A stretch of DNA of 64,000 nt, taken from Mermis nigrescens. Taxonomy: Eukaryota > Nematoda > Enoplea > Mermithida > Mermithidae. The translations under genes were made by a program, and so were the position numbers. The notes under the pieces are model-generated. The model saw nothing but the letters and a program-made list of their open reading frames with translations. It made no database searches and had not been told where the DNA came from. Numbering within the stretch: the stretch's first letter is position 1; every line of letters starts with the position of its first letter. Of the stretch, positions 1 through 13,183 are shown piece by piece. Location: positions 248,001 through 312,000 of the forward strand of contig JAVLUZ010000164.1 in NCBI GenBank assembly GCA_036768485.1. Direction: 5' to 3'.

Positions 1-526
1 ATAAAAAAGCAGAAAAAACAAACAAATTAAATATAAAAATAGTATAATAAAATAAAAATAAATCATCGTTATACATATAACGTACGGACATATGTTATAT
101 AAAACACACGAAAAAGCAATTCATCATATTTTCATCCATACATCAAAAGCGATTGAATGCTGAAATACGTGTGACGTGATATAAACATAAACAAGATTTC
201 GCTTTATTTTATCATTAAACTTTTTAATACTCGCTTTTACAAAGACACTAATCATATTAAATGTATTAAAATAATTAAGTATAAATATTTTACTCTTATT
301 CACATAAATTTTTTCAAAAAATAATCATTTTATTTGGGCTATTTTATTAGTGAAATCTTTTTGTTAGAACATAGAAATTCATAACCTTTCCAGTCCTCCA
401 ACGCAGCTACATACGTACAATCATCTGAAATCTTGAGCGAATAAAATTTTTTCAATTTCACGTGCCATACACATGTTTCATGTCAACATTATGCAGAAAA
501 ATTATAAAACGAAACCCCTAAATTAC
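1..526. other. Intronic sequence, nothing recognised
   Basis: AT-rich sequence left of exon 15 in the gene's reading direction. I see no convincing exon. A 21-base stretch at about 376-396 has weak AG/GT borders but does not give the expected protein. Confidence 0.6.
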
Positions 527-579
527 CTCTTTGTGCGTCTTCCACTATCTCCATTTCGCTTGAGCAACCGTTGTTCTTC
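527..579 (-). CDS. RhoGEF2: RhoGEF exon 15: basic linker before DH (last exon seen)
   Basis: A 53-base exon between CTTTTAG and GTAATT, phase 0 at the start and phase 2 at the end. It reads EEQRLLKRNGDSGRRTK plus the first two bases (AG) of the next codon. Its frame continues exon 14 (SMKSHQ then EEQRLLKR), and the charged pattern matches the equivalent linker in PDZ-RhoGEF just upstream of the DH domain. It is short, so the call relies on both splice sites, phase and position. The next exon must lie left of this window. Confidence 0.75.
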
Positions 580-1144
580 CTAAAAGCCAATTAAACATTA
601 AAGATGCGAACAAAGTAGAGCGATTTTATAAGCAAAAATTCAAAGAAATGTTATATTTTCAAAAAAAAAATTCGGCGCTATAAAAATCGATTAAAATTAC
701 CAAATCCGCGTCTCAGTTTACAGATACACAAGTTAAGAAAAACTGATAACAAACGTCATAAACTAAGGTGAATGGAACGGATCAATCTCCTTCAGGATTT
801 GAAGAGATGTGTACTACTGACGCCAAGCTTTCTATTCAAAAATCAGCCGACGACGTCACTTACTTTTTTTGTTATATTATCGTAAAGAACAGTGGTGATC
901 TTTCGCAAGTAAAAAATGGTCTCTGCGAAGAAGCATGACGTATTTTTGGCAAAAAAAGTTCAAAGTAAATTTAAAAAATTATTTTGGATATAACAGACAT
1001 ATGTAAGGTCTGGAATGGCCTGAGGAAGATTTCTGATTTTTTCATCTTGTCTATTCTAGAGCTGACACGTTTCCCATTTATCGTCTTTACTAAATCATGC
1101 TTATTTGCCAAGCAATTATAGTAAACTGTCCGCTTTTAATTGAA

Positions 1145-1345
1145 AAATGTAGAGCTTATTGATAGCTTTTCAAAAATGTATTGCACATGCTGCAATTTTG
1201 CTCCTGGGCAAAGAAAATTAGAAAAGACGGTATTAGGGGAGCAAAGACGACCTAAATCGTCTTTGCAATTTTCTCGACCCAGGAGCAAAATTATATCCCA
1301 TGTACATAATATATTTTTGGAAAGCTATTAATGCGCTCTACATTT
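1145..1345. repeat. Foldback (long hairpin) element of about 200 bp
   Basis: The two halves are imperfect inverted copies with arms of roughly 85 bases. AAATGTAGAGC at the left end is mirrored by GCTCTACATTT at the right, and TTTTGCTCCTGGG near 1198 is mirrored by CCCAGGAGCAAAA near 1278. The arms meet near 1230-1255. The element lies in the intron between exons 14 and 15. A foldback MITE is the simplest reading; as it is transcribed within the intron, it would form a long RNA hairpin. The rest of this intron (580-1144, 1346-2138) shows nothing recognisable. Confidence 0.75.
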
Positions 1346-2138
1346 ATAAATCAAAATCAGAGAGCTTCCTTTGCCTGCCACTTAGATAAATGCGATTTGA
1401 TGAAAGACGATTCGTCCTTTGCGCCAGCCTTAGTCTATTCATACGTATGTACATATCATATTGCATCTAAAAAGAAATACATATATTGGCGTATGAAGCG
1501 AGTTGAATTTTTATCCGCACGTACACCAATCAAGAAACAACGAGTTTATAATACTACTTGTTTCACGAGTTTTAAAACCATCCGAAATAAGCCGCTCCCA
1601 TCCGTGCGTTAAAAATTTCGATTTAACAGTTTCAGTAATACTGCGAATAACAAACACACGATTACTTAATTCATAGAATATTTAGTTTTTCAAAACTAAG
1701 TCTGCTCATTTTAAAAATGTGAAACAATTAAAAAATTATCAAACTTCGAGTAACGATTAAAATTTTCAATGGCATGTCAGTTACCTGTAAATTCTTGAGG
1801 TACTAAACGTCGGTATACATTCAACGAGTCAAAATTTTAGGTGAGGGTGGTCGTCGATATTACAAAAGGGAAAATCATTTTTAATTATCTTTATCAAAAA
1901 AATGCAAAAAACGACAACTATAATGAACTAAAAAGAGCCGTTTTTTACTCAAAAGTCGGGGGAAAAGAAAACATCTCAACTTCTGGTTTAGAGGATCCCA
2001 ATATACCTGTTATACTTAACGTGCATACGCGTCGGTGCATATTTAAACTAATTTCATGGCAAAGATTATAAGGAAATGGGTATAAAGAGGAAAATAAAAA
2101 ATTAACATCAAAACCATACTGGAGTACGCAAATATAAC

Positions 2139-2332
2139 CTGATGACTTTTCATGCTCTGGGAACGTCCCACGACGCTGTTGTTAGATTTATCGCCAATGA
2201 CGTCACCGCCGTAGCCGCTGTCCGCTGAGACGCTCGTCGACGCCCAGGCGTCGCGACCCGGCGAGCCGCTGCTGCCCAGCGGCAAGTCGGTCGTTTTGTC
2301 CTCATCTTCAGCGGCGTACATGTCGTCGACGC
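2139..2332 (-). CDS. RhoGEF2: RhoGEF exon 14: acidic/Ser-rich linker
   Basis: A 194-base exon between ATTTTAG and GTTATA. It completes a Ser codon (A plus GC) and ends in phase 0. It reads SVDDMYAAEDEDKTTDLPLG, then SPGRDAWASTSVSADSGYGG, and ends VVGRSQSMKSHQ. The closing GRSQSMK resembles the GRSESLK motif in the linker before the DH domain of vertebrate PDZ-RhoGEF. Codons are GC-rich, like exon 13. Confidence 0.9.
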
Positions 2333-3094
2333 CTAAAATTAAGCAAAGGCAATGAAAAATAATTAAAAAATAAAACCATAAACAAACATAGAATAAATAA
2401 TAAGAAATAAGAATAAAGCAAACAAAACTGTTGTCCCATTAGGCCCAAAATTTCTTTGAACGTTAGAAAAATGCCAAGGAAGGAAGGAGATGATAGAAAT
2501 TTGACCCCTTCAATTAGAAAATTTCAAAATTTTCGGCGCTTCGCGCCGTACGATCCTTATTTTAAGGTTTATACGCTTTTCAGCGGCTGGCAAACGTCAA
2601 TTCAGATGAATAAAAACTGACGGGATACATTCATAGTATTACTAACAAAGCAGTCTTTTTGCACTACGCATAAAATCTCATGAAATCCATTTGTACGTGC
2701 GTGTTTTACATGATTTAAATAAATTGAAATTCATTTAAATTTAAACACCCCATTATGTTTTACACAAGGTTAGAAAAGTTTTCGTGCTGCAAAGAAACAC
2801 AGATACAAAGACTGATATTTGATTGAATTACGTCTCCAGTACTGAATAGACAGCATCGGACTATTCGGCGCAAACGGTCAGTTTTCAAAGCCCAATTAAT
2901 ACGATTCGGCAGGTTCAGGACAAAGATTTAGAGGCCCTTTGCAACAAATGCAATAATCAGCCTCACTACAAGGAACGATTTATTACCAGTGACGTCACAA
3001 GAATGATTTTTTCGCAAATTCACAATAACTTTCGTAAAATTTCAAATTAATTAATGGGCGTTTGCACCTAAGCATTCGATAAAGCGTACGAGAC

Positions 3095-3945
3095 ATGCTT
3101 CAAAGACAGAAGTTCCCTCAGCTTGAAACCGTTTTTTCAGTAGATGAAAAACTTGAAAGAATAAATAAAGAAAAATAGCGTACAAATACATAGGTTTTAC
3201 ATGTGTAAGAACTAGAAATTTTTGAAAGGCTGGGAAAAGGTAGCCGGTAATTTTTAGGAGGACGGTTCGAATGCCCTAAAAATTTCTTACTGAAAATGGC
3301 AAAAAAACACATAAAAATCATACACGGGAAAGATAGAGGCGGCAGAGAGGAACGAAATCCAAGAATACTCATATAGTACATTGTGGTCATTGTTTTTTTA
3401 AATGGTCTCTTTGTGCATGTACAAAGACGGTCCCCAAAAGTCAATATACATTCTCTACATCTACGTATATTCCAAGATACTTCATTATGGTACAGCATCA
3501 ATTTATGTGCAGTAAACTGGGTTTCTTCTTGAGCCTTATTAGTAAAGTTAAGCCAACTCATGGCTTTCTTCCGATTAAAAATACAGATATTTATCAAAAA
3601 GGCGCGAAGCACCGGAAAATTAGGATATTTTTACCATTTTCAGCTAACATTTTCAGTTTTTTTACAGTGAGCTCAACAATTGTCTTTGCAGCACCTTTCG
3701 TTTCCTCAAAATCATCGGACAGTGCCTGATTTTCCAATGAAATTAGCTAGGCGTTATACCACCCTCCACCCCCTTTTATTTAGTGCAAACTTTACACAAC
3801 TACTAGGTGTAGTAACAGTTATTCCCAATTCTGAAAAGTGGAAGCAAAAGAATTCGGTCTTTGGAAGGATGAGGGGACGACTAATTTTCAGTGGGGGATC
3901 CCCTATTATTTATGTATATGTACGCATACAAACTAATTAAATGAA
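3095..3945. repeat. Degenerate dispersed repeat, intron 13
   Basis: This segment shares short blocks with repeats elsewhere in the window: a TTTGTGCATGTACAAAG block near 3410 (compare 38115, 38452, 39935), a GGCGCGAAGCACCGG palindrome variant near 3601 and a TCGGACAGTGCCTG block near 3715 (compare 12398 and 51855). It ends in G-rich sequence near 3895. It looks like an old, eroded hAT-type element without clear ends. An intact CGGCGC-TTC-GCGCCG hairpin lies at about 2533-2549 in the same intron. Confidence 0.4.
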
Positions 3946-3964
3946 CCCAAATCGCATCACATAC

Positions 3965-4354
3965 TGTGAGACGCTACATTCATGCTACAGCCGTCGTATT
4001 GTACAGAAGGAGGCGTCGCCGAAGAGGTCATCATCGGAGCGGAAGAAGAGCCCGTCGTCGCCATCGCCGTCTTGAAGTAGGATGACGCTCTCGGCGACGT
4101 CATCGAAGCCGCCGCCGCGTCGTCGCCGCCGCGAGGCGACAAAGCGGCGGGCGTCGGAGACAAAAAAGTGAGCGGCAGCGAATGCGTCGGCGTCGTGGTC
4201 GCCGACGACGACGACAAATGCTGATAAGGACGATTGCGTACGTGCGATCGCGACGGAGCGATTTTGGCTCCAGCGACGGCGGATCTGTTGGGCGGCCCGC
4301 AGCAAGTGTCCTCCAATGAGCCGGCGCAGCATTTGTGCACGACGACGTCGCAAT
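3965..4354 (-). CDS. RhoGEF2: RhoGEF exon 13: end of C1 domain and Ser/Thr/Pro-rich linker
   Basis: A 390-base exon starting with AT after CCATAAG, which completes an Asn codon, and ending TCTCACA before GTATGT (phase 1). The first residues, CDVVVHKCCAGSLEDTC, carry the last ligands of the C1 domain begun in exon 12 (the fourth ligand Cys, then His, Cys and Cys at X4, X2 and X7). The remainder is low-complexity Ser/Thr/Ala/Pro (for example LSSSSATTTPTHS), likely disordered. The exon is strikingly GC- and CpG-rich compared with the surrounding introns. Confidence 0.94.
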
Positions 4355-4760
4355 CTTATGGCAGAGACACAAAAATAATTATTTTTTCGATCTAAAAAGG
4401 CGCTAAGGATAGATTTTTCAACCAAATATTTTTTAGATTGATTTTTTTGAATGTTTTTTTATTAAAAAAAATAAAACCGTCATCATTTTTGTACATAAGT
4501 TCGAGATTTCATCTTACTGCAGCAAAGTCGTGTAAGCTACCGCCAGAAACGCGGACAAACATGCACGTCTGAAGGTGACGATTTAGGCCCCCAGCATGTA
4601 AAAATGGGAATTTTCCTGGCGAAAATTGAGCAAAATGAAGGTCAAAAACCGATGTAAATCGTAAATTTTCTTTAAGGTAGCTTAAAATTGACCAGAAATT
4701 GCGAATTAATATATTGTTCACACTGTTAGCATTTATACCAGTTTTTGAGGTCATTTTGGT

Positions 4761-4906
<146 letters not shown>

Positions 4907-4989
4907 CATTTATACCAGTTTACTAAAACACTAAAAAACTAAAACTAGCAAAAAGCTCACAACTGACTCCTTAACTGTTGCTTGCGATC

Positions 4990-7230
4990 TAGAGCTGCAC
5001 ACTTTGCAAATTTTACTACCCGGGTACCCGGCTATTTCATTACCCGGGTACTTCGGGTACTCCGGGTATACCCGGGTAGGACCTTAGATAAAAGAGATTG
5101 CAGTGAACATCGTTTATTTACGGTTGACAGTGAGGTCTAGGGCAAAGTGATATTTAAGCTGTAAAATTATTGAAAAATTAATGCAAGATTAAATAGAATA
5201 TAGGCTTTAATCTGAAGAATTCGTATGCATTTAATGAAATTTAAGTCATTTTCATAATTCAAAGCGAAAAATTGTGAAGCAGGTTTTGTATCTTCATAGC
5301 GTCATTAAAACATTTGAAGCAAGAAAACACATTGACAAAAAGCAATTTCGAAATCAACCGGAAATGAAAATTTATTCAAAAACAAGTCTAAGTCTATCTG
5401 GAGCTGACTGCAGAGACGTAATCACAATTTTGGTTCGGGGGCATAAACGTTTTCATGTAGAATTTACGGCCCTTCTATTGACAAACAGTTCGGAATTCAT
5501 AAGTGGCGCAAAGTGCTAAGAAATTTAGTCATTTGTTCCACCCTTAATTTGTAGCTCTGTGAATACTAATAGTCTGACAGAGAAGAAAATTACCAAATTT
5601 GTACAAAACAGTCTTGACAATTCAAGCTTCTAACAAGAAAACTGCGAATTACTAACTTTTACTGAAGATATTTGGAGTGATTCAGGCTTTTAAACGCAAT
5701 ACTGGAGCTTTACAAAAAGAAAGAACAGTAACTGGCGGCGCTATGCGCCGGAAAATTTTGACGTTTTTGCACATTAAACTCAATTTATACCGCTTAAATC
5801 ATACAAAACAGACAAATTAATGCCGGCGCGAAACGCCGGAAATTTTTAGAAATTCTTAACCCTTTTACCTGGCTTGTTCTCCCTATAATCTCGTTGCACA
5901 TGTACAACGAGATTTTATGGCTGCGGGACGTCTGGGGTGGCGAGCGGGATCCGGGGCAGAGTTCCGGAAAATTTTGTAAAAAAAACATTTTAATGTTGAA
6001 TTGTATTGTTAAAATTTTCGCAAAATCGACCAAATCTCGGTTCGGAAGCAAGCCCAAAAACACTTAAAATTGATGAACTCCTACATTGCACAAACTGATC
6101 TGAAATGCGCATTTTCGACCTCTGCTGGGTACATATGTAGCGCAGCAACGGGTCGCTGCCAATAAGATATAGAAAGATGTATCCATGAAAATTTTGTTCT
6201 TACCGTTTTCAGGCCCATTTGTAGCCTTCTAATTAACAAAATGCACTTCATAGAACAAGAAATGCGCAAAAACATAAGAAAATTTGGCCATTCCTTTCAA
6301 TTAAAATAGGATTATGTGACCTTGTAAAGAAAGATGAACGAAACAAAGAATAGACAAACTGTTACACAAAAGGCAAACAAAGCAGAGAATAGAGAAACTC
6401 GTTCACATTCATTTTCGCACTTTTAATATCATGCACAACAAGCATGCGCAGTTTCATTCAACGAACAAATAGTGCATTAAATTACTAAAGTGATGTGAAG
6501 TGCTGGATTATTTTAGCTGATTCAAGCTTTTAACTTTGTTGGATCTATATAGCAATAAATAATAATGACTCGGCGCGGAAAATTTTGGTTTTTGCCTTTT
6601 TGAACTTAGTTTTCTGGACATACATTATTGCAACAAAAAAAATCAACAATATTTCTGAAAAATTTCGGGGGGCAGGTACCCCCAATGCCCCCTGGCTACG
6701 CCTATGGCTGACTGCATTTGGAACATCGATAGGCTTTGAACCAGGTCTATCTAAAACAGTTGCGCGCACGATGTGAATAAAAGTTGCAGTTTAAATTTAT
6801 ATAATGGTCACAGAAGTGAATGAATTATAGAAAAGCGTCGCTAACAGATAATTTCTTGTTTAAATTTGTTTACAATGAAGAATAAGAAGAATTCGGCACA
6901 AATAAAATAATGTAACCAAAGAGCTGAATAATGGAATATGCCTAGACCGTATGCGCGATATATTGTGATAATAGGAAACATTAACAGACTCGCTTATTTA
7001 ACATTTTACAGTTGATTATATCAAATCACATGTACATTGTGATTCAGTCGCACTTTAAAAGTAATATGTTTCTAGGTTTCTAATTCAATTCTTAGCACAT
7101 ATTGCATAACTGCAGTGCTAATTTTCCATTTTATATTAGGGGATTCGGGTACTCGGGTACCCTACGGGTACCCGGGTAGTAAAATCATTTTCTACCCGGG
7201 TACCCGTTCAGGTACCCGCGTGCAGCTCTA
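4990..7230. mobile_element. Non-autonomous hAT element with CGGGTACCCG subterminal repeats
   Basis: The left end TAGAGCTGCAC is a perfect 11-bp inverted match of the right end GTGCAGCTCTA. The element is flanked on both sides by the same 8-bp direct repeat, TTGCGATC (4982-4989 and 7231-7238), which is the hallmark of hAT insertion. Inside each end are clusters of the palindrome TACCCGGGTACCCG (about 5018-5079 and 7147-7215). The 2,241-bp interior has only short ORFs and no transposase, so it would need an enzyme supplied elsewhere. It contains fragments of other repeats (GGCGC palindromes near 5737 and 5823; a terminal-like block at 6660-6705). Confidence 0.9.
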
Positions 7231-7417
7231 TTGCGATCACTAGTTCACAATTTCCTTACTTTTGCGACCATCAGCTCTGTGTTTTCGTTGCTTGGTTAAT
7301 AGGTCCCCCACCAGACCGACTGTTCTATGCCTCTATGGTTACTCGCGATCTATTGCGGTCCAATTGATTAATATATTTTAGAATGATCGCGGTTGTCTGG
7401 TGCATTCAGTCTTATAC

Positions 7418-9255
<1,838 letters not shown>

Positions 9256-9430
9256 CTTAAAAGCTTTGATCTGTTTAAATAAGGTAAGGTAGTCTTGTTT
9301 AAAAAAAGATGATGCTGATGTTCGATAGAATATTGTTTTCCACGTTCTTAGACTGCTGTCATTATTGTGGTATGTTATTGTATGTGTTTACCGACTGATT
9401 TACTCAGATCATGCTAATTAAAAAAGGGTG

Positions 9431-10244
9431 CTAGCAAAGAAAAATGCTCCGATGGAACAAAAAGACAAATATACTTGGGATTGTGGATTATGAAGGATGT
9501 AAAAGGAGGGGACTATGGAAAGGCTACCTATGCATATGCCTAAAGTCGCAAAATCTCTTAAAAACCAGACTTTCTCTAAGCAACGCAGAAAATCGAAGTA
9601 TATTCTGCGGTCTGTGAAAAAATGTAACCTTCTTTAAATAATTTTCAATGCTTCACATAAGAGTGTGTAAACATGATCCACATGCATACTTTTTGTAGAT
9701 TGTTTGCAAGTTGCAACGCTGACTTGCTTCGTATCCAGATTTATAGAAAACAAAGAGCAATTGTATTTAAATGTGTTTTATTTTTTTATCATGAGCATAC
9801 AGCAAGCAAACCTCACGTCAATGGATTAGTGCACATAATCATGGCGGGCATGCAAGTGTACCTACATATAGTCTGTTTCACGTAATCTTACGCGTTTCTT
9901 CTGCTTTAAACCATCAATCTCTCTGATTGTTTTGAATGCACCATGTTTGCTATTCCATTCAACTGACTTGCAAGTTCTCTCCTGGTTTACTCCATCTGAT
10001 TTCCCACAGCTATTACATAGGTAACTTGCTGCTTTTTCAATCGTTTTTTGGTTCAATAGTTTATTCCAATCTGCAGGCCGCAGCATGTACTTCGATTTTT
10101 GCGTTGCTATTTTTGGCAGATTTTGCGAATTCAGGCATATACATAAGTAGCTCTTTCCTATTTCCCTACTTTTACATCCTTAATGATACACAATCCCAAG
10201 TATATTCGTCTCTTTTGTTCCATCGGAGCATTTTTCTTTGCTAG
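9431..10244. mobile_element. DNA element with very long terminal inverted repeats
   Basis: The left end starts CTAGCAAAGAAAAATGCTCC and the right end is its reverse complement. Similarity continues inward for roughly 190 bases on each side (for example TATACTTGGGATTGTG near 9470 mirrors CACAATCCCAAGTATA near 10190). I find no clear target duplication. A 74-codon open frame on the minus strand (9862-10086, with a CNSCGK and later Cys) lies in the interior and right arm; I do not recognise it. The family is uncertain. Confidence 0.75.
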
Positions 10245-10561
10245 TCAAAATATGTATGGGGAATTCACTATTCCGCCAATAACTTTTGAAACCACCTTAA
10301 AGTAACAAAACTGCAAGCTAGTGGTCGCAAGAAAAGGAAATGTTTGACGTTTTTCAACACGCTGCATTCAATATTGATCGATTAATTCGTATAAAGTGGG
10401 AAAATAGTTATATAAATTCAGAATTCTGGACTGATCTATCTTTCAAGCTTTTCATAGCTACAGTTCAGTCTATGAAGCATAATATTGATGGGCTCAATCT
10501 AATTGGCGAGTATTTGTTTTGAAACACGTTGCTTAAACTAAACGAATATGGTGCAAAATTC

Positions 10562-10754
<193 letters not shown>

Positions 10755-10821
10755 CAAAATTGCCTGTGATTATTCTAACAATATCGACTAAGATGATAAT
10801 TTCAAATATAAAAGAACTTAC

Positions 10822-10936
10822 TAGAGCAAAAGTAGCCTTGTGGATTTATACCCCAAATGCATTCTTGACATTGGTAGCAAATTGTGGTCATCAAAATCGG
10901 CGCCAACTGGAAGTAATGACCCTTGACTTGCGTTGG
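10822..10936 (-). CDS. RhoGEF2: RhoGEF exon 12: first two-thirds of C1 zinc finger
   Basis: A 115-base exon between TTTTTTAG and GTAAGT, phase 0 at the start and phase 1 at the end. It reads PTQVKGHYFQLAPILM, then TTICYQCQECIWG, then INPQGYFCS. The ligand spacing is exact for a C1 domain, His-X12-Cys-X2-Cys-X13-Cys, and exon 13 supplies the rest (Cys-X4-His-X2-Cys-X7-Cys). The conserved QG pair and the Trp before it are present. The Pro usually found three residues before the first Cys (PTFC) is Thr here (TTIC), so this may be an atypical C1 with weak diacylglycerol or phorbol-ester binding (inference). The exon is too short to stand out as an ORF and was found by its metal-ligand pattern. 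Confidence 0.95.
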
Positions 10937-11652
10937 CTAAAAAAGCAGATTCAGAGACTAAATATGCAAATGCCAAATGGGAATGAAAAGTATGTAAACG
11001 CAAACGAAACAAGATTAAGCGACCGACACATTTTGTTGTAAAAATTAAAAAATGATTAAAAAATAAGCTTCTTATGTAGGTCGTATGCTAGCTGCGAGGT
11101 TGTTAGCATCATTTTTCGAACTTCAATGTTTATTGGGTTGGGAAAATCGTGAGTTTTAGCAACATACTAATCAAAGCTGCTTCGTTGTTATGAAAATTTA
11201 GGCCATTAGAACGACGTGCTAATAAATACGAAGACTTATTTAGGCAAAAGTTTAGCAATTTTAACGCTTTTTAATGTATTTTTTAGGAAAAATTTTTAAA
11301 ATTACCGCATATCAGTTATCTACTATTTAATTAGCCCCAAGCGCGCGGTTTAAACACTCCACAACCAATCTTTGTGCAACCGTAAATATTATGCATTTAT
11401 CTCGTCCTTTTTCAAACATTTCAAGCGCTAATAATTTTGAGACAAATTGGCAAATTTTTCTATTGCTTGAGAACAAAATCAGTTTTTTCATATTTACTCG
11501 TATGTTATTATTCAGCAAAAGGCAACCGTACCATCATTTTTGATGTAATACAAATTACTTCAGCTTTCTGATTCCAATGAGCGTTAGGATCGCTTAATCA
11601 AACACGATAAGAATCTATCTTATTTCTAACGATCTTTAAAACAAACAACTAC
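10937..11652. other. Intron 11, nothing recognised
   Basis: AT-rich unique-looking intron sequence between exons 12 and 11 of the RhoGEF gene. No repeat or ORF of note. Confidence 0.7.
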
Positions 11653-11799
11653 CTTCTTGGTTGGCTTAGCCAACAGATTAAAGCTTTTCCTTTCTTTGGC
11701 TACAAACGATGGACATTTTTCAAGCAATTTTTCGTGAAACATGCTATTTGGCTTGACGCCCATGTGCTTCACAATTGTTGCCAGAGATGCGGCCAATGC
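11653..11799 (-). CDS. RhoGEF2: RhoGEF exon 11: end of RGS-like domain
   Basis: A 147-base exon of 49 codons, phase 0 at both ends, between TTCTAAG and GTAGTT. It reads from ALAASLATIVKHMGV through EKCPSFVAKERKSF to LLAKPTKK. It supplies the C-terminal helix packing region of the RGS-like fold and then a basic tail leading into the C1 domain encoded by exon 12. Confidence 0.92.
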
Positions 11800-12011
11800 C
11801 TTAGAAAATACGAAGAAAAAAATCATAACTGATAATTAAATAAGTAAATAAAGTATAATAATCCTGTAAATAATAAACGATATAACATTAAATTCCTCAA
11901 ACTTGCACGTCATTTACATAGATAAACTAAAAAGTCCCGTTAAAATCTTGTTCATTCCAAGTTTTCGTCGAAAAGCTATTTAATTGAGTCGTCACTACTT
12001 AAATTCAGTAG

Positions 12012-13031
12012 CATAGTTTCCCAAGGTCGAAAGTTCAGAGGGGGGGGGTAAATCCCGAAATGTAAGACCACTAAATACAGCATTCGAGCCTTTTTTGTAG
12101 GTCAAATATGAAAAATGATTATAACATCCTATATGACATGTTCTACCGTGGAAAACTGCATTTTTAAGTACTTTTCATCTAATCCTGAACTGACTCGTTT
12201 TTTCTCGCTTTTATAAGTAAAAAATATGAGAATTCGTCCAAAATTTTGACTTTTGAGATCATTTTAAGTTCATTCTAGACATTTTATGGGTGAACAAAAC
12301 AGAAATTTAGTACTCGGTGCGAAGCGCCGAAAATTTTTAGCATCTTTGCTACTTTCGTCTCCAAAAAATCATGCAGAAAATGCTTGATAGTTCAAAATCG
12401 TCCGACAGTGACTCGAGTCTTGGACCCATAGGTAGGGGCAGGCCCGTACCCAGGATTTTATTTCAAGAGGGGGGCAAACATTTTGAGGTCATACATCTCA
12501 ACGAGCTCTATGCAATGGTTGAGAAAAATTTCGGAAAAAATTTCAAAAATTCTTACTTTATTCCATACTCATATTACACAAATCTATCGTTTAAGCAATC
12601 TACACAATTGATTTCTCATCATTCAATCAACGAATAATTTCCTAGTTTATATCTTCGTAATTAATCTTTGTGATTTATAAAGAAAAACAATATCGAAAAT
12701 GAATGTTCCGGCGCGAATCGACGAAAAAATCGACTTGTTCTACATGTCTAACTCAAATTTGAGCGGTTTTGGGCCGACTAGAAGACAAAAACAATAGATG
12801 ATTGACAAATTCGCTGCGAAGAGCCGGAAAATTTTGAGTTTGTTAGCTCAAAAGTATGCTAAACCCTGTTTTGGTGGTTTTAGACCTACTTCGAGAATGT
12901 TACATTTTTCCCTTTCAGGGACCCTAGTGTGTTTCAAAATTTATTTATATTCCGGTGGGGCGGCCCCTTCCTCCCCCTGAATACTAGCCAGGGTAGTGGT
13001 AATACGCTCTTACCCCCTATGGAAATCTGTG
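12012..13031. mobile_element. Non-autonomous hAT-like element (CATAG ends), host of a nested element
   Basis: The flanking 8-bp repeats TTCAGTAG (12004-12011 and 13032-13039) are identical. The left end CATAGTTTCCCAAGG pairs with the reverse complement of the right end, CACAGATTTCCATAGG. The interior carries a G-run after CAGAG, a GGTGCGAAGCGCCG palindrome (12317) and the nested element at 12439-12991. There is no coding capacity. Confidence 0.8.
12439..12991. mobile_element. hAT-like element of the CAGGCCCGTA family, nested
   Basis: The left end CAGGCCCGTACCCAGG pairs with the reverse complement of the right end, CTGGCTAGTATTCAGG, over 16 bases with five or six changes. The flanks GGTAGGGG (12431-12438) and GGTAGTGG (12992-12999) match at 7 of 8 positions. 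It sits inside the 12012-13031 element, so it is the younger insertion. Related ends occur at 25840, 54284 and 54818. Confidence 0.7.
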
Positions 13032-13183
13032 TTCAGTAGGTACTATTTTTCGCACGCATACACACGGATAAAAAGACTTTTTAGATTTTTGATCCAAAAT
13101 TAAACATTTTCTTAGTACAACCTAATGGTAATAAACAAACATCATTCAAATTTTGAATAGTTACATTTGTATAAGAAAATTAC

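Noticed and set aside
376..396. Possible 21-base micro-exon after exon 15
   Set aside because: It has AG and GT borders and fits the phase but gives SCVGGLE-, unlike the expected Ser-Asp-rich linker; too short to support.
6545..6776. Overlapping ORFs on both strands around 6545-6776
   Set aside because: They lie in repeat-derived sequence within the hAT element and resemble no transposase.
9862..10086. 74-codon minus-strand frame with CNSCGK
   Set aside because: Inside an inverted-repeat element and not matched to a known domain; reported as part of the element, not as a gene.
10340..10522. 60-codon plus-strand frame (MFDVFQHAAFN...)
   Set aside because: It reads like plausible protein but matches nothing I recognise and stands alone between an element and a microsatellite.
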